Origin: Rhizobium aethiopicum | Lineage (GTDB): Bacteria; Pseudomonadota; Alphaproteobacteria; Rhizobiales; Rhizobiaceae | Direction of reading: 5' to 3' | Assembly (NCBI RefSeq): GCF_900094625.1 | Contig: NZ_FMAJ01000001.1 | Coordinates: 124,001 to 188,000 of the forward strand | DNA length: 64,000 nt | Shown here: piece by piece, positions 7,156 through 15,951 of the stretch | Numbering within the stretch: position 1 is the stretch's first letter | How the letters are laid out: each line of letters begins with the position of its first letter | Program-made: the position numbers and the translations under genes | The notes under the pieces: generated by a model | Databases searched by the model: none | Told to the model about the DNA's origin: nothing | The model's input: the letters and a program-made list of their open reading frames with translations, nothing else

Positions 7156-8946
7156 TCAGATTTCGCCCGACACCTCGCGGCGGCGGCGGTCGAGTTCTTC
7201 GCTGTAGCGGCGCAGCGTGTGGCTTTCGCTGAGCTGTCCGACCACCTTGCGCTCAATCAGATTGTTGACGACGGCGAGCGCTTCGCTTTCGCTCTTGTCG
7301 AAGATCGCCGCCGCTTGCCTGGCGTTCATCTGCGGCTGCAGGAAATCATTGCGATAGCGGACGAAATCGGCAAGCGTCTGGCCCTCGTCCTGAACGTCGG
7401 TCGGGTTGGCGTAGATCTCCGGGACCTGTACGAGCCCAGCATATTTGTCGTTCTCCTCGACGAGAATGACGCGCTGGGTCGAGCCGATCGGGAAGGCTCT
7501 CTTGAAGTCGTCCAGCGAGATATCAGCCCTTGCCGTTTTCACATCGGCGCGCATCAGCTTGTTTACCGTCAGATTGCGGATCCAGCCGACGTCGTGGGCG
7601 CTGCGGATGCTTTCGCCGCGCAGATGGAAGCGCCATGTGGCGAAGGAGTAGCCGAAGGTCGAGCGCACGACGAGCGAGGAAGTGATGACGGCAGCAAGAA
7701 CCAGTGCCGTGATCGGGAAATCGCCGGTGATTTCGAGCGCCAGGAACGTCATCGTCAGCGGCCCGCCGATGACGGCTACAGCAAGCGAACTCATGCCGAC
7801 CACTGCATAAATGACCGGCGTCAGCGTCGCATCGGCGAAATAGGGGCCGCAATAAGCAAAGAGTTTGCCGAGCAGGGCGCCCATGAACAGCGAGGCGAAG
7901 AACAGGCCGCCCCTGAAGCCGGAGCCGATCGAGATCGCCGAGGCAAGGGATTTAAGGAGGAAAAGACCGATCAGGGCCGGGATCGCCACGTCGCGGGAAA
8001 GGTTGAGATGCAGCGCGCCGTGGCCGGCCGAAAGCACCTGCGGCGAGATCATTGCCAAGAGTCCGACGATGATGCCGCCGAGCGCTGGGCGGAAGGGCGG
8101 GGCGATCGAGCTTTTGCGGGCAAGCTCCTCGACGAAGGCCACGCCCTGCATGAGGAGGATGCCAACGCCGGCGCAGAAGACGCCGAGCAGCAGTGCCGGG
8201 ATATAATCGGCCGGCACGACCGAGCCGAAGCTGCCGATATCGATGGTGAAATCCCCCTCGGCGAGCAATCGCGCGACTAGGGTGGACACGAGGGCGGAGA
8301 CGACGACCGGTGTCAGTGAGACGATCGTATAGGCGCCGATGATCAGTTCGAAGGCATAGAAGGCGCCGGTCAGCGGCGCGTTGAACGCGGCAGCGATAGC
8401 GCCGGCCGCGCCGCAGCCGACGAGGATGCGTAGGTCCGAGCGGCGGAGCTGCAGCTTCAGGCCGAATTTGGAGGCGATGCCTGCGGCGAGCTGGGTATAA
8501 CCCGCCTCCAGGCCGACGGAGGCGCCGAAGCCATTCGAGATCAGATTCTGCACGGCCACGATGATGCTGTCGGTGAGCGACAGGCGGCCGCCATGCAGCG
8601 CATTGGCCTCGATCGGGTCGACCATCGGCTTCTTGCGCCGTTTGGCGAGCACCAGGAGCAGCAGGCCGAGCAGGACACCGCCGATGACCGGGGCAGTGAG
8701 CAGCAGCATCTTGTCCTCGATGACCGACGCGCTCAGCCTTTCGCTGTCGGCGATGCCGAAAACAAGCTGGTGCAGCTCGTTGGAGACATAGCTCATGCCG
8801 GTTACGGCAAGCCCCGAAGCGATGCCGACGATGGCCCCCGCTAGCGACAGGCCGACTTCGCTGCGGCGAGTGAGGGCGCGCAGCCGGCCCGGATCGAAGA
8901 AAACACGCAGCGCGCGCAGGCGGCGCCGATCCAATTTCATAAGCAT
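7156..8946 (-). CDS. ClC-family chloride channel/antiporter with C-terminal CBS region
   Basis: 596 residues. A ten-plus helix ClC membrane core (about residues 30-440) is followed by a cytosolic CBS-type region (about 450-570, VNKLMRADVKTARADISLDDF). Core signatures are GASVGLEAGYTQLAAG, matching the gating-glutamate segment, and GSGFRGGLFFASLFMGALLG, matching the third anion-site motif. The first anion-site motif (GSGIP in E. coli ClcA) is not recognisable; the aligned stretch reads MVDPIEANALHGG. The residue after the gating Glu is Ala rather than Gly. It is therefore a divergent ClC, and channel versus H+/Cl- exchange cannot be decided. It is convergent with the cyclase, 4 bp apart. Met3 is an alternative start. 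Confidence 0.9.
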   Translation of the reverse strand: MLMKLDRRRLRALRVFFDPGRLRALTRRSEVGLSLAGAIVGIASGLAVTGMSYVSNELHQLVFGIADSERLSASVIEDKMLLLTAPVIGGVLLGLLLLVLAKRRKKPMVDPIEANALHGGRLSLTDSIIVAVQNLISNGFGASVGLEAGYTQLAAGIASKFGLKLQLRRSDLRILVGCGAAGAIAAAFNAPLTGAFYAFELIIGAYTIVSLTPVVVSALVSTLVARLLAEGDFTIDIGSFGSVVPADYIPALLLGVFCAGVGILLMQGVAFVEELARKSSIAPPFRPALGGIIVGLLAMISPQVLSAGHGALHLNLSRDVAIPALIGLFLLKSLASAISIGSGFRGGLFFASLFMGALLGKLFAYCGPYFADATLTPVIYAVVGMSSLAVAVIGGPLTMTFLALEITGDFPITALVLAAVITSSLVVRSTFGYSFATWRFHLRGESIRSAHDVGWIRNLTVNKLMRADVKTARADISLDDFKRAFPIGSTQRVILVEENDKYAGLVQVPEIYANPTDVQDEGQTLADFVRYRNDFLQPQMNARQAAAIFDKSESEALAVVNNLIERKVVGQLSESHTLRRYSEELDRRRREVSGEI

Positions 8947-9189
8947 GGCTAGACAACTAGGCGAGGAGAGGCCCGGTCAAGGGCGGCGGTGCAATCGCCT
9001 TGCATTCCAATTGCGGCGAAAAGCCGACGGGCGGGTCAAATATTTAAGAGGTAAGTCGCTGATAAAAGACGATATTTCCGGTAGAGTCAGTATTGTTGGC
9101 TCGCGCTTCGAAAAGGTCCAGCGCAATGCCGGTTACGAAGGTCGGTTGACTTCACCCCCCGGCGAGCCTAACGATCCCCGCAATAACGG
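8947..9189. other. Region upstream of the cobalamin riboswitch
   Basis: Upstream DNA between the divergent ClC gene and the riboswitch. It contains no convincing gene. The only clear element is the promoter at 9146-9174. Confidence 0.5.
9146..9174 (+). promoter_or_regulatory. Predicted promoter of the cobPWNO operon
   Basis: TTGACT (9146-9151), a 17-base spacer and TAACGA (9169-9174). This is a good sigma-70/RpoD-type promoter for rhizobia and places transcription start near 9181, just before the riboswitch aptamer. Confidence 0.6.
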
Positions 9190-9590
9190 ATGGTTCCGGA
9201 TCGGCGTTTCGCCTTCCGGATGAAAAGGGAATGTGACGGGGCGGACCCACATCGGGCGCTTTCATCACAGCCGACCCCGCGACTGTAGAGCGGTCAGGGT
9301 CTTCCATCCGGCATCGATCCCTCCTACCGGCAGCCCGCAATCGTGCAGGCGGGCGGGATGGGCGACATGCCGGAAAAGCCACTGGAAATGCATGGTGATC
9401 AACCGGGGTCGGACGCCTCTATCTCTACGAATCGTCCACCTTTTCACCGAGGCAGCCGGGAAGGCGAGGCAGATCCGCCGGCACGATCAGGGGCGACCGG
9501 ACTTCCGGTTCGCCCCGATCGCCGCCGATAACCGCGAGCCAGGAGACCTGCCTTCCGTATCGGGCGAGAAGCCCAATCCTGGGCGAGAGA
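9190..9590 (+). promoter_or_regulatory. Cobalamin (B12) riboswitch, enlarged form
   Basis: The RNA contains the conserved cobalamin aptamer landmarks in order: GGTTCCG at 9192; CCCCGCGACTGTAG at 9275-9288; GCCACTG at 9378-9384; GGGAAGGC near 9459; and the B12 box AGCCAGGAGACCTGCC at 9537-9552. The span is about 360 nt against a usual 200. Part of this is an extended arm closed by CCGGCAT (9308-9314) and ATGCCGG (9367-9373), and part an inserted 16-bp hairpin at 9485-9520. It should bind adenosylcobalamin and repress the downstream cobP-cobW-cobN-cobO operon. The expression platform after the B12 box has GGGC/GCCC helices near 9560-9590. Confidence 0.93.
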
Positions 9591-9614
9591 CCCGCTGCCA
9601 ACACGGAGGTTGTT

Positions 9615-9908
9615 TTGGCTGAACAATTGAATTCTGCGCCGCCTCTGGTGGTGCGATCGGGGTCCCCCTTTTCCCCAGCGGGGGTCCGAAGGACGAGTCC
9701 AAGCCAGTGGCTCGACCCAGGTCGGTGGCCCCAAGGGTCGGATGAGGGGCGCGCGCGGCGCCCCTATCCTTTTGCCCTTCGCTTGCGCTCTGTGCATTCG
9801 CGGCTTCGTCGCTCACCCCCTCAACCGCTTGCCAGCACCTTCTTCCCGCTGAGGAGAAGAGAGATGTGGCGCCGCCTGGCCCTCTCTCGGAGGGTCGCTT
9901 CGGCATGA
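9615..9908 (+). other. Possible leader ORF between riboswitch and cobP
   Basis: A 97-codon open frame starts at a TTG (9615) with GGAGG five bases upstream, directly after the riboswitch. It ends with TGA overlapping the cobP ATG (ATGA). Only the first residues (MAEQLNSAPPLVV) look protein-like. The rest is Arg/Pro/Ser-rich and runs through a repeat element, so it may be a degraded or non-functional product. Its ribosome site is the one closest to the aptamer and could couple riboswitch state to cobP translation. Confidence 0.3.
9829..9896. repeat. Rhizobial intergenic repeat with CTTCTCC palindrome
   Basis: The stretch around CTTCTTCCCGCTGAGGAGAAG (the palindrome is imperfect) and the following ATGTGG resemble, in reverse orientation, the element at 46066-46130. 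Such palindromic mosaic elements are common between rhizobial genes. Family assignment is by eye. Confidence 0.5.
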
Positions 9909-10411
9909 CCACCCTCGTCCTTGGCGGCGCCCGCTCCGGCAAATCCCGCTTCGCTGAAAACCTCGTCATGGCAAGCGCACTCGAGCGCCATTATATCGCG
10001 ACCGGCCGTTCCTGGGATGAGGAGATGCAGGCGCGTATCGACCAGCACAAGGCCGATCGCGGCCCTTCCTGGACCACCCACGAGGAACCACTGGCGCTGG
10101 CGGAGCGGCTCGCGGCCATCGACGGCGAGGGCAGGGCGATCCTCGTCGATTGCCTGACGTTGTGGCTTACCAATCTGATGATGGAGGGGCGCGATATCGC
10201 GGTTCAGGCTGGTGCGCTTGCGGCCTGGCTGCCGCAGGCGAAGGCGCGGCTCGTCATCGTCTCCAACGAGGTCGGCCTTGGTATCGTGCCCGACAATCGC
10301 ATGGCGCGCGATTTTCGCGACCATGCCGGGCGGCTCCACCAAATGATCGCGGCGAAGGCCGACGAAGTGTATTTCATCGCGGCAGGGCTGCCGCTGAAAA
10401 TGAAGGGTTGA
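9905..10411 (+). CDS. cobP/cobU: Adenosylcobinamide kinase/guanylyltransferase
   Basis: 168 residues, normal for CobP (Pseudomonas name) or CobU (Salmonella name). It phosphorylates adenosylcobinamide and adds GMP to give adenosylcobinamide-GDP in nucleotide-loop assembly. It opens with [14 protein letters not shown], the P-loop that in CobU serves the kinase. [17 protein letters not shown] with the guanylyl-accepting region follows, then [13 protein letters not shown] and [13 protein letters not shown] chose the ATG at 9905; an in-frame ATG at 9866 lies in repeat DNA and precedes the P-loop by 18 residues. GGAGG lies 11 bases upstream. First of four genes under the riboswitch. Confidence 0.95.
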   Translation: MTTLVLGGARSGKSRFAENLVMASALERHYIATGRSWDEEMQARIDQHKADRGPSWTTHEEPLALAERLAAIDGEGRAILVDCLTLWLTNLMMEGRDIAVQAGALAAWLPQAKARLVIVSNEVGLGIVPDNRMARDFRDHAGRLHQMIAAKADEVYFIAAGLPLKMKG

Positions 10412-10417
10412 AGTTCC

Positions 10418-11473
10418 ATGAACCAGCAGAAAATCCCGGCAACCGTGATCACCGGTTTCCTCGGCGCCGGCAAGACGACGATGATCCGCAACTTGCTCAC
10501 CAATGCCGGGGGCAAAAAGATTGCGCTCATTATCAACGAGTTCGGTGATCTCGGCGTCGATGGCGAGGTGCTGAAAGGCTGTGGCGCGGAGAATTGCAGC
10601 GAGGACGACATTATCGAGCTCACCAATGGCTGCATCTGCTGCACCGTCGCCGAGGATTTCATTCCGACGATGACGAAGCTCCTGGAGCGCGAACAGCGGC
10701 CCGACCATATCGTCATCGAAACCTCGGGCCTTGCCCTGCCGCAGCCGCTGGTCGCTGCCTTCAACTGGCCTGATATTCGCACTCAGGTGACCGTCGACGG
10801 CGTCATCACGGTGGTCGACAGCGCGGCCGTTGCCGCCGGTCGATTCGCCGACGACCATGATGCCGTCGAGGCGGCGCGCGGCGAGGACGACTCGCTCGAT
10901 CATGAGAGCCCGATCGAGGAGCTTTTCGAGGATCAGCTCACCTGCGCTGATCTGATCGTGCTCAACAAGACCGACCTGATCGATGGAGATGGCCTCGGCC
11001 GTGTGAAGAGTGAAGTCGCCTCCCGTATTGCCCGCAAGCCGGTCATGATCGAGGCCAGGAACGGCGAGGTGCCGGCGGGCGTGTTGCTCGGCCTCGGCAT
11101 CGGTACGGAAGACGATATCGCCAACCGCAAGTCCCATCACGAGCTGGAGCATGAGGAGGGAGCGCCGCATGACCACGACGAATTCGACAGCTTCGTCGTC
11201 GAACTCGGCGCCGTTTCCGATACGACAGGCTTTGTCGAGAAGCTGAAGGCCATCATCGCCGAGCATGATGTGCTGCGCCTCAAGGGCTTCATCGACGTCT
11301 CGGGCAAGCCCATGCGCCTGCAGTTGCAGGCCGTCGGCAGCCGCATCGACCAGTATTTCGACCGCGCCTGGGTACCGGGTGAGGCGCGCCGCACGCGCCT
11401 CGTCGCCATCGGCCTGCACGAAATGGACCAGGACGCGGTCCGCAAGGCGATCGAAGCACTCGTACAGGGATAA
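10418..11473 (+). CDS. cobW: CobW, metal-chaperone GTPase of the COG0523 family
   Basis: 351 residues. The N-terminal G domain has TGFLGAGKTT, the CobW metal motif NGCICC (Cys72, Cys74, Cys75), IETSGLA and LNKTDL. The C-terminal CobW domain follows a His/Asp/Glu-rich linker (HHELEHEEGAPHDHDE) that could bind metal. It lies between cobP and cobN with 6-bp and 3-bp gaps. Context and family point to delivery of cobalt to the cobaltochelatase. The sequence itself does not prove the metal. Confidence 0.95.
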   Translation: MNQQKIPATVITGFLGAGKTTMIRNLLTNAGGKKIALIINEFGDLGVDGEVLKGCGAENCSEDDIIELTNGCICCTVAEDFIPTMTKLLEREQRPDHIVIETSGLALPQPLVAAFNWPDIRTQVTVDGVITVVDSAAVAAGRFADDHDAVEAARGEDDSLDHESPIEELFEDQLTCADLIVLNKTDLIDGDGLGRVKSEVASRIARKPVMIEARNGEVPAGVLLGLGIGTEDDIANRKSHHELEHEEGAPHDHDEFDSFVVELGAVSDTTGFVEKLKAIIAEHDVLRLKGFIDVSGKPMRLQLQAVGSRIDQYFDRAWVPGEARRTRLVAIGLHEMDQDAVRKAIEALVQG

Positions 11474-11476
11474 CAG

Positions 11477-14400
11477 ATGCATCTGCTTCTCGCCCAGCAG
11501 GGAACGATCAGCGCCGGCGAGGAGGCGATCGACCTCGGACAAATGCCGGGCGATATCCTGTTCCTTTCGGCTGCCGACACCGAGCTTGCGGCGATTGCCG
11601 CCGCCTATCGCGAGCGTGGGGGGATGTCGCATTCGCTGAGGCTCGCGAACCTGATGAGCCTCAAGCATCCGATGTCGGTGGATACCTATGTCGAGCGAAC
11701 GGCCCGGCATGCCAAGCTGATCGTCGTGCGGGCGCTGGGTGGCGCCAGCTATTTCCATTATGCGCTGGAGGCGCTGCATGCCATTGCTGCCCGCAATGGT
11801 GCACTGATTGCGGTATTGCCTGGCGATGCGAAGCCGGACGCCGGACTGACGCCGTTTTCGAATGTAGCGCTTGCGGATCTCAATGGCCTCTGGGCCTATC
11901 TGATCGAGGGCGGCGATACCAATACGCGGAGCTTCCTTGCTTATGCCTCGGCGATGCTGTCGGACGCGGAGAAGCCGGCGCCGGCAGTGCCTTTGATGAA
12001 GGCGGGGATCTGGTGGCCGGGGCGAGGGGCGATCGGGGTCGAGGAGTGGCGGCGGGTGACAGCACCGTCATCGACCAAGGCGGCCATACCCCGCTCGACA
12101 GAAGAGGTGGAATTCGAACCCACGCCCCCCATCGTCGCCATCAGCTTCTACCGTGCCCTCGTCCAGAGCGGCGAGACCGGGCCGGTCGAGGCGCTGGTCG
12201 AGGCCCTGGCCGCACTTGGCCTGCGGCCGCTGCCGGTCTTTGCCTACAGCCTGAAGGATCCCGTTTCGACAGGCATTCTCGAGAGCGTGTTTTCGGCGTT
12301 GAAACCCGATGTCGTCATCAACACAACGGGCTTTGCGGTCTCTGCACCGGGAACGGACCGGCAACCGACAGTGCTGGAGGTGGATGGCGCAGTCGTGCTT
12401 CAGGCGGTCCTGTCGGCCTCGTCGAGGGAAGCCTGGGAGGCTTCGTCGCAAGGCCTGTCGGCGCGCGATCTCGGCATGAATGTGGCGCTGCCTGAAGTCG
12501 ACGGGCGCGTCTTGGCGCGGGCGGTCTCCTTCAAGACGGCGGCGCGCTACGATGCGGCGGTCGAAACCAACATCGTCGCCAGCGTGCCCGATGCCGGCCG
12601 GGTGCGCTATACGGCGGAACTCGCCGCCAACTGGGTGCGGCTGCGTCGCACGCCGGCCCATAGCCGGCGCATCGCCCTCGTGATGGCGAATTATCCGAAC
12701 CGCGACGGCCGGCTCGGCAACGGCGTCGGCCTCGACACGCCGGCCGGCAGCATCGAGGTGTTGCGCGCGATGGCGGCGGCGGGCTATCCGGTCGCCGATG
12801 CTCCGGCCGACGGCGACGCGCTGATCCGGCATCTGATGGAGGGGCCGACCAATTCCGGGCAGGACGGCAAGGTTATCCGCGAGACGCTTTCGCTGAGTCA
12901 CTACAAAGGTTTCCTGGAATCTCTTCCCAAGAAGATTCAGGATGAGGTGACGGACCGCTGGGGCGATCCCGAAGACGATCCCTATTTTTGCGGTAGCGGC
13001 TTCGCCCTGCCTTTTGCCCGCTTCGGCGGCGTCCTCGTCGGCATCCAGCCGGCGCGCGGATACAATATCGACCCCAAGGAAAGCTATCATTCGCCGGATC
13101 TCGTGCCGCCGCATGGCTATATTGCCTTCTACGCTTTCCTGCGGCGCGAATTTGGCGCCGACGCGGTCATCCACATGGGCAAACATGGCAATCTCGAATG
13201 GCTGCCGGGCAAGGCGCTGGCGCTGTCGGAGACGTGTTATCCGGAAGCAATCCTCGGGCCGCTGCCGCATCTCTATCCCTTCATCGTCAATGATCCGGGC
13301 GAGGGCACGCAGGCCAAGCGCCGCACCGCCGCCGTTATCATCGATCACCTGACGCCACCTTTGACGCGGGCCGAGAGTTACGGGCCGCTCAAGGACCTGG
13401 AGGCGCTTGTCGACGAATATTACGAAGCCTCCGGTGGCGACCCCCGCCGCATCCGATTGCTTAGCCGGCAGATTCTCGACCTCGTCACCGATATCGGGCT
13501 GGACCGGGATGCGGGTATTGCGAAAGGCGAGAGCGAAAGTGAGGCGCTGAAGAAGCTTGATGCCTATCTCTGCGATCTGAAAGAGATGCAGATCCGTGAC
13601 GGGCTGCATGTGTTCGGCATGTCACCGGAGGGGCGGCTGCTGACGGACCTGACCGTGGCGCTGGCGCGGGTCCCGCGCGGGCTGGGCGAGGGCGGCGATG
13701 CGAGTTTGCAGCGGGCGATTGCTGCGGACGCGGGATTGAGCGTGGTGCCCGCGATACCCCCCTCTGGGGGCGCCTCGATCTTCGACCCTCTCGTTTGCAA
13801 CATGGGCACCGCCTGGGCTCGCCCGAAACCGGCAATCCTCGCCGAAATTCTCGACGACCCCTGGCGAACCAACGGCGATACCGTCGAGCGCATCGAATTG
13901 CTCGCCGCGAAGTTGGTTTCCGGCGAGATGGAATGCCCGCCTCTCTGGTCCCAAACCAGATCGGTGCTCTCCGAGATTGAAAATCATCTCAAACCCTCCA
14001 TCCTCGCCTGCGGCCGCGCCGAGATCGATGGGCTGCTCCGCGGCCTCGGCGGCCGATTCGTCGCGCCCGGCCCCTCCGGCGCGCCGACGCGAGGGCGGCC
14101 GGATGTGCTGCCGACGGGTCGCAACTTTTACTCCGTCGACAGCCGCGCCGTACCGACGCCGGCGGCCTATGAGCTTGGCAAGAAGTCGGCCGAGCTTTTG
14201 GTGCGCCGCTATGTTCAGGATCACGGCGAGTGGCCTGTCTCCTTCGGGCTGACCGCCTGGGGCACGTCGAATATGCGCACCGGCGGCGATGATATCGCCC
14301 AGGCGCTGGCGCTGATCGGCGTCAAGCCGCTCTGGGATATGAGCTCGCGCCGCGTCACCGGCTACGAGCTCATTCCGCAGGCAATGCTCGGGCGGCCGCG

Positions 14401-15298
14401 CGTCGATGTGACGCTCCGGATTTCCGGCTTCTTCCGCGACGCCTTTCCCGAGCAGATCGCCCTGTTCGACAAGGCGATCCGCGCCGTCGGCTCGCTCGAA
14501 GAGGAAGAGGCAGACAATCCGATCGCTGCGCGCATGCGCTGCGAGACGGCACGGCTTGAGGCAGCCGGTCTCGACGCAACGTCCGCGAAACGCCGCGCGG
14601 GCTACCGCGTCTTCGGCTCGAAACCCGGCGCCTACGGCGCGGGCCTGCAGGCACTAATCGATGAAAAGGGCTGGGAGCGGCGTGCCGACCTTGCCGAGGC
14701 CTATCTTGTCTGGGGCTCCTATGCCTATGGCGCCGGTGAGGAGGGCGGGGCCGAACGCGGTCTGTTCGAGGAACGGCTGCGCTCGCTGCAAGCCGTCATT
14801 CAGAACCAGGACAATCGCGAGCATGACCTGCTCGACAGCGACGACTATTACCAGTTCGAGGGTGGCATGGCGGCGGCGGCCGAACAACTCGCCGGCGCGC
14901 GTCCATCGATCTATCACAACGATCATTCCAGACCTGAGCGGCCGGTAATTCGTTCGCTGGAGGAGGAGATCGGCCGTGTCGTGCGCGGCCGCGTCGTCAA
15001 TCCGAAATGGATATCGGGCGTCATGCGCCACGGCTATAAGGGAGCGGCCGAGATTGCTGCCACCGTCGATTATCTCTTCGCCTTCGCGGCGACGACGGGC
15101 ACGGTCGGCGCGCACCATTTCGAGGCTGTTTACCAGGCCTTCGTCGCCGATCCGGCCGTGCGCAGCTTCATGATCGAGAAGAACCGGGCGGCATTCGACG
15201 AGATGAGGGAGCGGCTCAGCGAAGCGATCGACCGCGGTCTCTGGACGCCGCGCAGCAATTCGGCCCGGTTCGACCTGGCTGCCATGCAACGCAAATGA
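11477..15298 (+). CDS. cobN: Cobaltochelatase large subunit CobN
   Basis: 1273 residues, the expected size for CobN. This is the porphyrin-binding subunit of the ATP-dependent aerobic chelatase that inserts Co2+ into hydrogenobyrinic acid a,c-diamide. Family stretches include IHMGKHGNLEWLPGKALALS (near residue 565), GFALPFARFGGVLVGIQPARG before it, and VTGYELIPQAMLGRPRVDVT (near 960). The partner AAA subunits CobS and CobT (Pseudomonas names) are not in this window. The gene is third in the riboswitch operon and starts 3 bp after cobW. Confidence 0.97.
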   Translation: MHLLLAQQGTISAGEEAIDLGQMPGDILFLSAADTELAAIAAAYRERGGMSHSLRLANLMSLKHPMSVDTYVERTARHAKLIVVRALGGASYFHYALEALHAIAARNGALIAVLPGDAKPDAGLTPFSNVALADLNGLWAYLIEGGDTNTRSFLAYASAMLSDAEKPAPAVPLMKAGIWWPGRGAIGVEEWRRVTAPSSTKAAIPRSTEEVEFEPTPPIVAISFYRALVQSGETGPVEALVEALAALGLRPLPVFAYSLKDPVSTGILESVFSALKPDVVINTTGFAVSAPGTDRQPTVLEVDGAVVLQAVLSASSREAWEASSQGLSARDLGMNVALPEVDGRVLARAVSFKTAARYDAAVETNIVASVPDAGRVRYTAELAANWVRLRRTPAHSRRIALVMANYPNRDGRLGNGVGLDTPAGSIEVLRAMAAAGYPVADAPADGDALIRHLMEGPTNSGQDGKVIRETLSLSHYKGFLESLPKKIQDEVTDRWGDPEDDPYFCGSGFALPFARFGGVLVGIQPARGYNIDPKESYHSPDLVPPHGYIAFYAFLRREFGADAVIHMGKHGNLEWLPGKALALSETCYPEAILGPLPHLYPFIVNDPGEGTQAKRRTAAVIIDHLTPPLTRAESYGPLKDLEALVDEYYEASGGDPRRIRLLSRQILDLVTDIGLDRDAGIAKGESESEALKKLDAYLCDLKEMQIRDGLHVFGMSPEGRLLTDLTVALARVPRGLGEGGDASLQRAIAADAGLSVVPAIPPSGGASIFDPLVCNMGTAWARPKPAILAEILDDPWRTNGDTVERIELLAAKLVSGEMECPPLWSQTRSVLSEIENHLKPSILACGRAEIDGLLRGLGGRFVAPGPSGAPTRGRPDVLPTGRNFYSVDSRAVPTPAAYELGKKSAELLVRRYVQDHGEWPVSFGLTAWGTSNMRTGGDDIAQALALIGVKPLWDMSSRRVTGYELIPQAMLGRPRVDVTLRISGFFRDAFPEQIALFDKAIRAVGSLEEEEADNPIAARMRCETARLEAAGLDATSAKRRAGYRVFGSKPGAYGAGLQALIDEKGWERRADLAEAYLVWGSYAYGAGEEGGAERGLFEERLRSLQAVIQNQDNREHDLLDSDDYYQFEGGMAAAAEQLAGARPSIYHNDHSRPERPVIRSLEEEIGRVVRGRVVNPKWISGVMRHGYKGAAEIAATVDYLFAFAATTGTVGAHHFEAVYQAFVADPAVRSFMIEKNRAAFDEMRERLSEAIDRGLWTPRSNSARFDLAAMQRK

Positions 15299-15307
15299 GG
15301 TGCACTG

Positions 15308-15946
15308 ATGAGCGACGACACCACGGACAACGACGCAGGTGGCAAGGACGATGCGCGCCACGCCGAGAAGATGGCGAAGAAGAAGGCGGCGCGCGACAAG
15401 ATCATGGCGACAAAGACCGATGGCAAGGGCCTGGTCATCGTCCATACCGGTAAGGGCAAGGGCAAATCGTCGGCTGCCTTCGGCATGATCTTCCGCCACA
15501 TAGCCCACGGCAAGCCGTCGGCTGTCGTTCAGTTCATCAAGGGCGCGATGTGGACCGGCGAGCGCGACCTGATCGAAAAGCATTTTTCCGATCTCTGCCA
15601 GTTCCACACCATGGGCGAGGGCTTCACCTGGGAGACGCAGGACCGCGCCCGCGACGTCGCGGCCGCCTCGGCCGCCTGGGAAAGGGCCAAGGAGCTGATC
15701 CGCGACGAGCGCAATTCCATGGTGCTGCTCGATGAGATCAACATCGCGCTGCGCTACGACTATCTCGACATCAACGAGGTCGTCGCCTTCCTGAAGAGCG
15801 AGAAGCCTCACATGACGCATGTCGTGCTGACGGGGCGCAACGCCAAGGAGGAACTGATCGAGATCGCCGATCTCGTCACCGAGATGGAGCTCATCAAACA
15901 TCCCTTCCGCTCCGGCATCAAGGGCCAGGCCGGCGTGGAGTTTTAA
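15308..15946 (+). CDS. cobO: Cob(I)yrinic acid a,c-diamide adenosyltransferase CobO
   Basis: 212 residues of the CobA/CobO/BtuR type. It transfers the adenosyl group of ATP to reduced cobalt in the corrinoid. The P-loop is VHTGKGKGKSSAAFG (about residues 42-56), followed by VQFIKGAMWTGE, VLLDEINIALRYDYL and LTGRNA. A charged N-terminal extension (DDTTDNDAGGKDDARHAEKMAKKKAA) precedes the fold. The gene is last in the cobP-W-N-O operon, 9 bp after cobN, and ends 5 bp before the convergent XRE gene. Confidence 0.96.
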   Translation: MSDDTTDNDAGGKDDARHAEKMAKKKAARDKIMATKTDGKGLVIVHTGKGKGKSSAAFGMIFRHIAHGKPSAVVQFIKGAMWTGERDLIEKHFSDLCQFHTMGEGFTWETQDRARDVAAASAAWERAKELIRDERNSMVLLDEINIALRYDYLDINEVVAFLKSEKPHMTHVVLTGRNAKEELIEIADLVTEMELIKHPFRSGIKGQAGVEF

Positions 15947-15951
15947 GGCCG

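Noticed and set aside
12068..13609. Antisense open frame opposite cobN (513 codons)
   Set aside because: Shadow of CobN, whose sequence is conserved across this region.
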